From a virus, in the IMG/VR virus record IMGVR_UViG_3300045136_000054, positions 1 through 64,000 of that record: DNA of 64,000 bases. The stretch is one strand, 5' to 3'. The position numbers and the translations under genes were made by a program. Under the pieces are notes generated by a model. It saw only the letters and a program-made list of their open reading frames with translations. It was not told the origin of the DNA and ran no database searches. Every line of letters begins with the position of its first letter. Position 1 is the stretch's first letter. Below are positions 44,311-50,107 of the stretch, one piece after another.

Positions 44311-44389
44311 CCGGAAGTATCTCCTCAGTCTTCGAAACTGTAGAAAGAGTAATGGAATCATGTAGGTTCAAATCCTATCTTCCGGACCA
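44311..44389 (+). tRNA. tRNA-Arg (anticodon TCG), no conventional D-arm
   Basis: Acceptor CCGGAAG/CTTCCGG, A73 and CCA, T-arm GTAGG TTCAAAT CCTAT. Anticodon hairpin CAGT CTTCGAA ACTG. Same unusual layout as tRNA-Arg(ACG): TATCTCCT in place of the D-arm, CTC/GAG flanking the hairpin, and a GG-containing segment after it. Last tRNA of operon 1. Confidence 0.75.
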
Positions 44390-44485
44390 TCTTTATTTCA
44401 ATTTTATTTAATTTTGTTTAAAAAAATTAAAAATATATTATAAATATATTAATTAATTATTATGTAAAATATAAGGAATTCCATT

Positions 44486-44902
44486 ATGAAGGTAAGTGAA
44501 CTTTTAAATTTAAATGAACAATTAACAATACAATATACAATAATGCCAGATAGTTCTTTTAAAAAGATTGGTTATAAAGGAAAATTTAATTCTAAATATG
44601 AAGCAAATGTAGCATTACAAAAAGAAAAGAAAAAATATGGTAAGTCACCAATTGATCTTAAAATTGTTCATATTAGACCTGGAATGAAAATATTCGAAAA
44701 ACTTAATCATTGGATAAGCAAATATTCAAAAGGTATAGATAAATTTATTTTATGGCAAGATGGACCTTATTATTATACCTTAAGACGTTCATTTCAATCT
44801 CCAAAAAGTGGTAAATTTGAAACAATTAAAACATTCAACGATATGAGTTTAGATGAAGTTGAGAATTGGTTAAGTAGTTCTGGGTATAAAAAAGAAAAAT
44901 AA
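44486..44902 (+). CDS. Candidate packaged protein, N-terminus MKVSELLNLNE
   Basis: 138 residues, ribosome-binding site ATAAGGAAT and TATAAATA late octamer at 44439. After the targeting-like start, the body is basic with SYLRR-type aromatic clusters (WQDGPYYYTLRRSF). No recognised domain. Confidence 0.65.
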   Translation: MKVSELLNLNEQLTIQYTIMPDSSFKKIGYKGKFNSKYEANVALQKEKKKYGKSPIDLKIVHIRPGMKIFEKLNHWISKYSKGIDKFILWQDGPYYYTLRRSFQSPKSGKFETIKTFNDMSLDEVENWLSSSGYKKEK

Positions 44903-44921
44903 ACATTGGAGGGTAATAAAA

Positions 44922-45413
44922 ATGAAAGTATCTGAAATATTTGAATCTAAAAGTTATTATTTACCAAGTTATAAAAAAGAATTAGGAATTGTACGTGGTG
45001 CTGTTACTGACTGGTTAAATAGACTTGGTATCGAACAGGGCGATTTATCATTTTTTAATGAAGCTCTTGATAAATTAAAGAAAACGCAAACTTGGAAAGA
45101 TGCATTAGAGTTAGGATTAGAATTTAATTCAACTGATAGGGAATTGCAAAATGGTACTTTATCATTTAAACAGAATATTAAATATTCTAATGGTAAAGAT
45201 ACTAATGATAACTATGTTTATAAAATTTATGGAAATGGTCAAATTAGACAACAGTCAAACCCAAATTATTTTACTGGTAAAATAGTACCATATAGACTTA
45301 AATCACCAAAACCAAAAATTGTTGCAGGAAATCCATTAAAAACAATGGTGTCATTGTGGGAAAATGCTCTTAAAGAAGTAATTAATAAATTTGAAAAAAA
45401 ATTAAATAAGTAA
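44922..45413 (+). CDS. Candidate packaged protein, N-terminus MKVSEIFES
   Basis: 163 residues, ribosome-binding site TGGAGGGTAA. MKVSEIFES start, then SYYLPSYKKELGIVRGAVTDW and a basic C-terminus. No recognised fold. The stop is 1 bp before the Nudix gene start. Confidence 0.65.
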   Translation: MKVSEIFESKSYYLPSYKKELGIVRGAVTDWLNRLGIEQGDLSFFNEALDKLKKTQTWKDALELGLEFNSTDRELQNGTLSFKQNIKYSNGKDTNDNYVYKIYGNGQIRQQSNPNYFTGKIVPYRLKSPKPKIVAGNPLKTMVSLWENALKEVINKFEKKLNK

Positions 45414-45414
45414 C

Positions 45415-45828
45415 ATGTTTAAAAAAACATTTAAACAATTTATTTTAGAGAAAAAAAATATTAAATCGGTTTGGGTAATTCTTTACACTAAAGATAAAAT
45501 TATATTAGGTAAAAGATCTCCATCTGTTAATAATCCAAATCAATGGAATTTTTTTGGTGGTAGTGTTGATGATGGTGAATCACCTATTGATGCTGCTATT
45601 AGAGAATTAAAAGAAGAAACAGGTTATGTAATATCACCATCAAATCTTAAAGAAATAGCTATTATTGATAATTCTATATATTATGCTGCAAAGATAAATG
45701 ATCCACAAAATGTTAAAACATCAAAAGAAACTAGTAAAGTTAAAAGTTTTAAATTAATAGATTTACCAAATAATTTACATTCTAAAACTGAAAACTTTTT
45801 TGATAGATTAGATAAGATTTTAGAATAA
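45415..45828 (+). CDS. Nudix hydrolase with capsid-targeting-like N-terminus
   Basis: 137 residues. MFKKTFKQFILEK is almost the T4 targeting peptide. Residues ~16 on are a Nudix domain: GKRSPSVNNPNQWNFFGGSV and the Nudix box GGSVDDGESPIDAAIRELKEETG in two pieces with intact RELKEETG. If packaged and ejected, the enzyme would act on host nucleotides at the start of infection. The stop overlaps the next start (TAATG). Confidence 0.85.
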   Translation: MFKKTFKQFILEKKNIKSVWVILYTKDKIILGKRSPSVNNPNQWNFFGGSVDDGESPIDAAIRELKEETGYVISPSNLKEIAIIDNSIYYAAKINDPQNVKTSKETSKVKSFKLIDLPNNLHSKTENFFDRLDKILE

Positions 45829-45885
45829 TGAAATTACTCGAATTATTTGAACAAAAATTATTAATCTAATTTTATCTGGAAATGA
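45828..45885 (+). pseudogene. Deleted repeat-family gene: targeting peptide joined to old C-terminal end
   Basis: ATG 45828 reads MKLLELFEQKLLI then TAA; right after it comes ..TTTATCTGGAAATGA, the typical FIWK end of the repeat family, followed by the next family member. This looks like a member reduced to its two ends by deletion. Confidence 0.5.
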
Positions 45886-46521
45886 AATTACAAGAACTAT
45901 TTTTAAAAGAAGAAGAACATAAAGTATTAACCAATAAACAAGAAATAAAGGATTGGTTAAAAAAGATGAACATTAAAAATTATATAATTCATGATAATGG
46001 TATAGTTGATGTTAATGGAGATGTTAATATTTCTAATAGAAATTTAACACATATACCAGTCCAATTTGGTGAAGTAGATGGTAATTTTTATTGTCAACGT
46101 AATAAATTAACATCATTAAAAGGTGCTCCAAGAGAAGTAGGTGGTAGTTTTGATTGTTATGGTAATAAATTAACATCATTACAAGGTGGACCAAGAGAAG
46201 TTGGTGGTAGTTTTGATTGTCATAATAATCAATTAAAATCATTACAAGGTGGACCAAGAGAAATTGGTGGTTATTTTGATTGTCATAATAATCAATTAAA
46301 ATCATTACAAGGTGGACCAAGAGAAATTGGTGGTTATAAAATTATTACAAGGTGGACCAAAAAAAGTTGGTGGTAATTTTGATTGTTCAGATAATCAATT
46401 AACATCATTACAAGGTGCACCAAGAGAAGTAGGTGGTAGTTTTTATTGTAAAAATATCAAATTTAAATCAGAATCAGATCATTCATTTATTAATATTGGT
46501 GGAGAATTTATTTGGAAATAA
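45882..46521 (+). pseudogene. Repeat-family gene with internal deletion and frameshift
   Basis: Starts MKLQELFLKEEEH and runs like the genes at 0-1.8 kb for about 150 residues. At ~46336 about 26 bases of a 60-bp unit are lost (GGY is followed directly by the KSLQGG-coding bases in another frame), giving a stop at 46376. The correct frame continues to 46521 and ends in the family tail FIWK. A shortened protein may still be made. Confidence 0.75.
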
Positions 46522-46575
46522 CATTAATTAAAGAGAAATTATTAATTATTTTTGAATAGGCGATTTAAAAAATAG

Positions 46576-46603
46576 TTTACTTTTTTGAAAAACATGATAT
46601 TAT
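46576..46603 (+). promoter_or_regulatory. Sigma70-like promoter (TTTACT - 16 - TATTAT, TG-extended)
   Basis: TTTACTTTTTT at 46576 and TGATATTAT with -10 at 46598-46603. It is a near-duplicate of the promoter 80 bp downstream, about 45 bp of which is repeated; both read toward leader 2. Confidence 0.75.
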
Positions 46604-46657
46604 TATAAATATGATGTAAATACAGCTTAATTTTTTAAAAAATTTAGGAAAAAATAG

Positions 46658-46686
46658 TTTACTTTTTTGAAAAAACGTGATATTAT
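46658..46686 (+). promoter_or_regulatory. Promoter of tRNA operon 2 (TTTACT - 17 - TATTAT, TG-extended)
   Basis: TTTACT 46658-46663, TGA then TATTAT 46681-46686, 17 bp spacing. Start near 46693 gives a ~40-base leader before the leader ORF. Confidence 0.82.
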
Positions 46687-46734
46687 TATAAATATAACAT
46701 AGATACAATTTAATTAAAAGGAATTTTAAAGTAA

Positions 46735-46830
46735 ATGAAACAAGCAACTTATTGGTTACCATCATTATGTACAATGCTTCTAGTGAGCTTTAGTTCATAT
46801 GCGCCTATGCGACTAAAGGAGCTCGGTTAA
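46735..46830 (+). CDS. Leader peptide 2 of the 16-tRNA operon
   Basis: 31 codons, ribosome-binding site AAAAGGAATTT. Residues 4-25 contain only Ala, Thr, Tyr, Trp, Leu, Pro, Ser, Cys, Met, Val and Phe (for example ATYWLPSLCTM), all eleven present, and these are exactly the eleven amino acids served by the downstream tRNAs (Met, Trp, Ala, Phe, Val, Tyr, Pro, Ser, Thr, Cys, Leu). The last codons GAG CTC GGT and the stop (GGAGCTCGGTT, 46818-46828) mimic the 3' arm of the following terminator. This is the design of a translation-sensing attenuator; the mechanism is inferred. Confidence 0.8.
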   Translation: MKQATYWLPSLCTMLLVSFSSYAPMRLKELG

Positions 46831-46895
46831 AAGAGATAAATATCTCATGAAATTTAAAAACCGGGCTCCATAAAAAGGAGCCCGGTTTGATTTTA
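46818..46895 (+). promoter_or_regulatory. Attenuator of tRNA operon 2: antiterminator and terminator
   Basis: Terminator: AACCGGGCTCC (46859-46869) with GGAGCCCGGTT (46877-46887), 11 bp, then TTTGATTTT. Antiterminator: GGAGCTCGGTT at the end of the leader ORF (46818-46828) can pair with the same AACCGGGCTCC through 11 bp with one G-U. The two are mutually exclusive. A ribosome at the leader stop would mask the first strand and favour termination; one stalled upstream would leave it free. Confidence 0.85.
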
Positions 46896-46909
46896 AGGAG
46901 ATATTAAAA

Positions 46910-47026
46910 ATGAAGAAAAGTATAGTATCAAAAGATTTAAGAACACCAAAATATAAAATGCGTGTTTTTAAATCTAAAAAAGGAAAAGGTTCTTTTAAAA
47001 GAACTAAAAGAGTAGTTATAGATTAA
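46910..47026 (+). CDS. arfA: ArfA-like ribosome rescue peptide
   Basis: 38 residues, basic. DLRTPKYKMRVFKSKKGKG followed by SFKR aligns with the functional part of E. coli ArfA (LHDPLFRQRVEKNKKGKG followed by SYMR). ArfA enters the empty mRNA channel of stalled ribosomes and recruits RF2 as backup to tmRNA. Ribosome-binding site TTAAGGAGATA. The stop codon is directly followed by the first base of tRNA-Met, so 5' processing of that tRNA leaves an mRNA ending at its stop. Lies between the attenuator and the tRNAs. Confidence 0.75.
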   Translation: MKKSIVSKDLRTPKYKMRVFKSKKGKGSFKRTKRVVID

Positions 47027-47101
47027 CGTCACTTGGCAGAGAAGTTATGCACTTCGCTCATAACGAAGACTAGATAGGGGCAGTACCTATAGTGACGACC
47101 A
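47027..47101 (+). tRNA. tRNA-Met (anticodon CAT) with altered elbow
   Basis: Acceptor CGTCACT/AGTGACG, anticodon stem CTTCG/CGAAG, loop CTCATAA, T-stem ATAGG/CCTAT, A73 and CCA. T-loop is GGCAGTA (54G, 55G, 56C, 57A, 58G) and the D-loop has AG where GG is usual. All stems are perfect, so it is not simply decayed. Starts on the base after the ArfA stop codon. Confidence 0.88.
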
Positions 47102-47107
47102 ATAAGT

Positions 47108-47226
47108 AATACGTGCATATATACGCAACGAGGGTGTTGTTCAGCACGTTAAAAAAGAACTAAACGGGCGGCGGCGAGGATGAAACCGAAAGGGAGTAAA
47201 ATTCGTCAGTGTTGAGACAGTCAACA
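47108..47226 (+). other. Structured spacer between tRNA-Met and tRNA-Trp
   Basis: No gene seen. ACGTGC pairs with GCACGT around a CAAC/GTTG hairpin (47111-47150), and GTGTTGA/TCAACAC closes a hairpin near 47208-47226. The middle (GGGCGGCGGCGAGG) is far more GC-rich than the genome. Might be a small RNA, processed tRNA remnant or spacer. Confidence 0.35.
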
Positions 47227-47235
47227 CATAAAAAC

Positions 47236-47309
47236 GGGTTGCTAGTTCAGTGGTAGAATGGATGTCTCCAAAACATCAGATCAGGGTTCGATTCCTTGGC
47301 AGCCCGCCA
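47236..47309 (+). tRNA. tRNA-Trp (anticodon CCA)
   Basis: Acceptor GGGTTGC/GCAGCCC, D-loop AGTGGTA with GG, anticodon stem GATGT/ACATC, loop CTCCAAA, T-loop TTCGATT, G73 and CCA encoded. Canonical. Confidence 0.94.
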
Positions 47310-47319
47310 AAAACATAAT

Positions 47320-47399
47320 GGGCTTCGGGAATGCTTGGGGTGTTCGCCGCACTTGCAATGCGGATATTCAGCAGGGTTCAAATCCCTGGAGGTCCACCA
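47320..47399 (+). tRNA. tRNA-Ala (anticodon TGC)
   Basis: Acceptor GGGCTTC/GAGGTCC (two G-U), anticodon stem CCGCA/TGCGG, loop CTTGCAA, variable region 8 nt, T-arm CAGGG TTCAAAT CCCTG, A73 and CCA. The bacterial G3-U70 Ala identity pair is present. Confidence 0.92.
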
Positions 47400-47520
47400 A
47401 TTATTAAATAATCTCGCCTAGTTGACGAACTAGGGAATGATTACACTAATCTGTGGCCACTGGTAGACAATAATAATGTAATAATAGTGCTGTGCAATTG
47501 ATACGAGGTAGTTGAAATAT

Positions 47521-47599
47521 GCAAGGTGAGCTAGTCTGGTGATTTCAGCGACTGCCTGAAGAGCAGTAAAACCAGGTTCGATTCCTGGACCTTGCACCA
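47521..47599 (+). tRNA. tRNA-Phe (anticodon GAA)
   Basis: Acceptor GCAAGGT/ACCTTGC, anticodon stem ACTGC/GCAGT, loop CTGAAGA, T-loop TTCGATT, A73, CCA. The preceding ~120 bases (47400-47520) hold no gene, but CCTAGTT/AACTAGG and CTCG/CGAG can form hairpins. Confidence 0.92.
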
Positions 47600-47750
47600 G
47601 AGTATTAGGGAACAAATTGGTGTGTCCGCCTGCTTGATCGACCAAAGCGTTAACGTAATCTCAATTTACAAGTATGGACAACTTGTATAATCAAATTGAG
47701 AGGACATATCTATGAAGTCCTTAAACCCATGTGTCGATTAATACTCTTTT
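47599..47750 (+). ncRNA. Candidate structured RNA between tRNA-Phe and tRNA-Val
   Basis: AGAGTATTA (47599-47607) pairs with TAATACTCT (47739-47747), followed by TTT. Inside lie TTGGT/ACCAA, a TCTCAATTT/AAATTGAGA stem capped by ACAAGT/ACTTGT with a 7-nt loop, and AGGAC/GTCCT. Such a closed, branched structure without an ORF suggests a small RNA of ~150 nt cut out by tRNA processing on both sides. No known family recognised. Confidence 0.5.
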
Positions 47751-47754
47751 AAAT

Positions 47755-47829
47755 GCCTCGTTAGCTCAATAGTAGAGCATTCGCCTTACAAGCGAAGGGT
47801 AGAAGGAGCGTAACCTTCACGAGGCACCA
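47755..47829 (+). tRNA. tRNA-Val (anticodon TAC) with altered elbow
   Basis: Perfect stems: GCCTCGT/ACGAGGC, GCTC/GAGC, TTCGC/GCGAA, GAAGG/CCTTC. Anticodon loop CTTACAA. T-loop AGCGTAA (A54, G55, C56, G57, T58) and D-loop AATAGTA (A18, G19) replace the usual TTCRANN and GG. A73, CCA. Confidence 0.9.
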
Positions 47830-47840
47830 AATGATTATAT

Positions 47841-47924
47841 GGGGTATTAGAGTGTTAAGGAGACACTGGAGTCTGTAAAACTTATGCTTCGGCCAGCTAG
47901 GATCGTTACCTAGATACCCCACCA
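47841..47924 (+). tRNA. tRNA-Tyr (anticodon GTA), reversed 54-58 pair
   Basis: Acceptor GGGGTAT/ATACCCC, anticodon loop CTGTAAA, longer variable arm with GCTTCGGC, T-stem CTAGG/CCTAG, loop ATCGTTA (A54, T55, C56, G57, T58). D-loop keeps GG, matching T55. A73, CCA. Confidence 0.88.
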
Positions 47925-47944
47925 AAATATTATATGTAAAAAAT

Positions 47945-48019
47945 AACCAAGTAGCTCAGAGGAAGAGCGTTTGCATGACATGCAAAAGGTCGAGATTTCG
48001 AAATTCTTCTTGGTTACCA
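47945..48019 (+). tRNA. tRNA-Val (anticodon GAC)
   Basis: Acceptor AACCAAG/CTTGGTT, D-arm GCTC AGAGGAA GAGC, anticodon stem TTTGC/GCAAA, loop ATGACAT, T-loop TTCGAAA with a weak stem (GAGAT/TTCTT), A73? then CCA. Reads GTC/GTT. T-stem pairing is the weakest of the set. Confidence 0.85.
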
Positions 48020-48025
48020 GTTAAT

Positions 48026-48113
48026 GCAGCAGCGGGGGAGTTTAGAGAGCCTCACCGGACTGTAAATTCGGCGCCTTAGTGCTGAGTAGGTGCAAATCCT
48101 ACCTGCTGCACCA
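48026..48113 (+). tRNA. second tRNA-Tyr (anticodon GTA), G55/A18 type
   Basis: Acceptor GCAGCAG/CTGCTGC, anticodon stem CCGGA/TTCGG, loop CTGTAAA, long variable arm, T-stem GTAGG/CCTAC, loop TGCAAAT (T54, G55, C56, A57, A58). D-loop has no GG but contains AGAG. So it keeps the T54-A58 pair and changes only 18/55, complementary to the other Tyr tRNA. Confidence 0.88.
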
Positions 48114-48183
48114 AAATATGTTATAATTCTATAAATACTTATAAATATTAACATATTAATTGTTCTAGTAATGGAGATATAGA

Positions 48184-48861
48184 ATGAAAGTATCTGAATT
48201 ATTTGAAGCTTCAAAACCAGGTAGAGCATGGAATAATAAATTATCAAAAATTGATAAATTAATGGCATGGATGTATGATAAAAATATTTTATCAAAAACA
48301 GATAAAGAAAGAAAAGATAGAGTTTTTTATCAGTACTACAAATATTATAATGATGGAGTGATACCTGGATATTTAAAAAATAAAGGATTTAGCAAATATT
48401 CAAATAAAAACGAATTAGAAACAGAATTAGAAAAACATCTTGAAGATTTTATTAAAGAAATGCTTTCTAAATATCTTCCAAAAGTAGATAGAAAAGATTT
48501 TAGAATTGACAATACTATTGATATATTAAATCGTATTTTAGAATCAGCTGAAAATCATGATCCTCATGGATTAATAACTTATTGGTATAAGAAATATAAA
48601 AAATACGATGAAGGATTTTTAAATCAAATAGATGAAATACGAAAAAAATATGACATTGTTAAATCAAAATTAGATTCTGAAAGTCCAGATACATCAAATA
48701 TGGTTTTATCATATCGTGTAGATAAAATGAAAAAAGATAAAACAATAACACCAGAATCTAAAAAACTTGTTAATGATTTATATATGTCAATGGATTCTTT
48801 AGGTGTCTATGTTAAGAATCTAATTAGATCATTAGAAGATATTAAAAATAATTTAGTTTAA
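48184..48861 (+). CDS. Candidate packaged protein, N-terminus MKVSELFEAS
   Basis: 225 residues inside tRNA operon 2. Two TATAAATA octamers at 48130 and 48140 and a ribosome-binding site TGGAGATA give it late expression independent of the tRNAs. MKVSELFEA/S fits the targeting class; the body is very rich in Lys, helical, with a conserved-looking NHDPHGLITYWYKKY segment. No known domain. Confidence 0.7.
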   Translation: MKVSELFEASKPGRAWNNKLSKIDKLMAWMYDKNILSKTDKERKDRVFYQYYKYYNDGVIPGYLKNKGFSKYSNKNELETELEKHLEDFIKEMLSKYLPKVDRKDFRIDNTIDILNRILESAENHDPHGLITYWYKKYKKYDEGFLNQIDEIRKKYDIVKSKLDSESPDTSNMVLSYRVDKMKKDKTITPESKKLVNDLYMSMDSLGVYVKNLIRSLEDIKNNLV

Positions 48862-48883
48862 AATTAAAATTTTTAAATTTTTT

Positions 48884-48961
48884 CGGTGTGTAGGCTAGCT
48901 CGGTTAAGTCGCCTGCTTTGGGAGCAGGAAACCGCAGGTTCGAATCCTGCCACACCGACCA
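48884..48961 (+). tRNA. tRNA-Pro (anticodon TGG)
   Basis: Acceptor CGGTGTG/CACACCG, anticodon stem CCTGC/GCAGG, loop TTTGGGA, D-loop with GG, T-loop TTCGAAT, A73, CCA. C1-G72 start typical of bacterial Pro tRNA. Confidence 0.93.
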
Positions 48962-48988
48962 TTAAAAAAGATATTATATTAAAATTTT

Positions 48989-49076
48989 GGAAGTTTGCCA
49001 GAGAGGCCTATTGGGACTGTTTGCTAAACAGATCGACCGAAAGGTCACAGAGGTTCGAATCCTCTAACTTCCGCCA
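48989..49076 (+). tRNA. tRNA-Ser (anticodon GCT)
   Basis: Acceptor GGAAGTT/AACTTCC, class II variable arm (CGACCGAAAGGTC), anticodon loop TTGCTAA, T-loop TTCGAAT, G73, CCA. Confidence 0.93.
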
Positions 49077-49086
49077 TTATGTAAAA

Positions 49087-49195
49087 GAAGTTGCCTAGCC
49101 GAAATGCTAGGTGGAGTGTGCAAGCACGTAGTAAATCTTGCCTTTGGCGCCGGACCATTGCTCCTACTCGGATGAGTATCCGGCAAGAACAAAAT
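49087..49195 (+). other. Structured spacer between two Ser tRNAs
   Basis: CCTAGC/GCTAGG hairpin, GTGC/GCAC, then CTTGCC pairing with GGCAAG around CCGGA/TCCGG and TACTC GGAT GAGTA. About 110 nt, GC-richer than coding DNA, no ORF. Candidate small RNA released by tRNA processing; no family recognised. Confidence 0.4.
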
Positions 49196-49291
49196 GGAGA
49201 TGTGACTGAGTCTGGCTTAAGGTACTTGTCTTGAAAACAATGGGTCCTCCAAAAAAAGGACACGTAGGTTCGAATCCTACCATCTCCGCCA
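49196..49291 (+). tRNA. tRNA-Ser (anticodon TGA)
   Basis: Acceptor GGAGATG/CATCTCC, anticodon loop CTTGAAA, class II variable arm (GGGTCCTCC..AGGAC), T-loop TTCGAAT, G73, CCA. Confidence 0.92.
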
Positions 49292-49354
49292 AAAAAATTT
49301 AACATTATATTCTGGGCCATAAGAAGATAGAGTAAGAATTAATAATAAAAATAT

Positions 49355-49442
49355 GGAAGGTTCCTCTAGCGGCTATGAGAACTGCCTCGAAAGCAGTAGA
49401 CCAGCAATGGTCTCGTGGGTTCGAGTCCCACACCTTCCGCCA
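49355..49442 (+). tRNA. tRNA-Ser (anticodon CGA)
   Basis: Acceptor GGAAGGT/ACCTTCC, anticodon stem ACTGC/GCAGT, loop CTCGAAA, variable arm GACCAGCAATGGTC, T-loop TTCGAGT, G73, CCA. Nearly identical to tRNA-Ser(GGA) at 50430. Confidence 0.93.
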
Positions 49443-49444
49443 TT

Positions 49445-49520
49445 GCTCCTGTAGTATATTGGTGTAATACACATCTTTGGTAAAGATGAAAAGAAAGTTC
49501 GATTCTTTCCTGGAGCACCA
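49445..49520 (+). tRNA. tRNA-Thr (anticodon GGT)
   Basis: Acceptor GCTCCTG/CTGGAGC with one T-T mismatch, D-arm GTAT..ATAC with GG, anticodon stem CATCT/AGATG, loop TTGGTAA, T-loop TTCGATT, A73, CCA. Confidence 0.9.
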
Positions 49521-49526
49521 AAATTG

Positions 49527-49600
49527 ACGAGGTGGTATAGTGGTTGTGCCTGGGTCTGCAAAACCCAAGAGGTGGGTTCGATTCCCGCCCTCGTTTCCAA
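49527..49600 (+). tRNA. tRNA-Cys (anticodon GCA)
   Basis: Acceptor GACGAGG/CCTCGTT (G1-U72), anticodon stem TGGGT/ACCCA, loop CTGCAAA, T-loop TTCGATT, U73 as in Cys tRNAs, CCA encoded. Confidence 0.92.
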
Positions 49601-49610
49601 ACAAAAATTG

Positions 49611-49692
49611 CCCTCATGGCTTAGTTAAATTGGCACAGACGACTGGCTCAAACCCAGAGCTTTTACAGGTTCGAATCCTGTTGAGGGCACCA
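49611..49692 (+). tRNA. tRNA-Leu (anticodon CAA)
   Basis: Acceptor GCCCTCA/TGAGGGC, anticodon stem ACTGG/CCAGA, loop CTCAAAC, T-loop TTCGAAT, A73, CCA. Variable arm shorter than usual for Leu. Confidence 0.9.
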
Positions 49693-49697
49693 TTAAT

Positions 49698-49782
49698 GCG
49701 TAGGTGGTGGAACTGGAATACACTCTGGTCTTAGAAGCCAGCGCCGAAAGGATTGAGGGTTCGACTCCCTCCCTACGCACCA
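49698..49782 (+). tRNA. tRNA-Leu (anticodon TAG)
   Basis: Acceptor GCGTAGG/CCTACGC, anticodon stem CTGGT/GCCAG, loop CTTAGAA, class II variable arm, T-loop TTCGACT, A73, CCA. Last tRNA of operon 2. Confidence 0.93.
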
Positions 49783-49882
49783 AAATATTTCCTAAATATA
49801 TGTAACTTTTCTCTCCTAGGAGTATTAATTATATAGATACAGATAATTCCGTTTGTATCTAATTAATATAAGGAGATCTAAT

Positions 49883-50107
49883 ATGAAAAATTCACTTCTA
49901 GTTTCAGCTTTAGTCATCACATTTGGTATTTCTTCAGTTTTAGCAGCTGATGCACCTAAGACTGCTCCTGCTGTTCCTGCTGCTTCTACAGCTGTCGCAC
50001 CTACACCAGCAAAAGCTGAGCCAGTAAAGAAAGCTGTTAAAAAATCTGCTAGTAAAAAAACTAACACTAAAAGTAAAGCAAAAGTCGAAGCTAAGCCAGC
50101 TAAATAA
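49883..50107 (+). CDS. Exported Ala/Pro/Lys-rich small protein
   Basis: 74 residues from ATG 49883 (ATAAGGAGATC upstream). Signal peptide MKNSLLVSALVITFGISSVLA, then a low-complexity AAP/TAP stretch (DAPKTAPAVPAASTAVAP) and a Lys-rich tail (PVKKAVKKSASKKTNTKSK). A periplasmic, positively charged, unstructured peptide. Codon use is GC-richer than neighbours. Function unknown. Confidence 0.75.
   Translation: MKNSLLVSALVITFGISSVLAADAPKTAPAVPAASTAVAPTPAKAEPVKKAVKKSASKKTNTKSKAKVEAKPAK

Noticed and set aside
49045-49617. Several overlapping minus-strand frames across the tRNA cluster
   Set aside because: They read through tRNA genes on the other strand and have no codon bias or ribosome-binding site.
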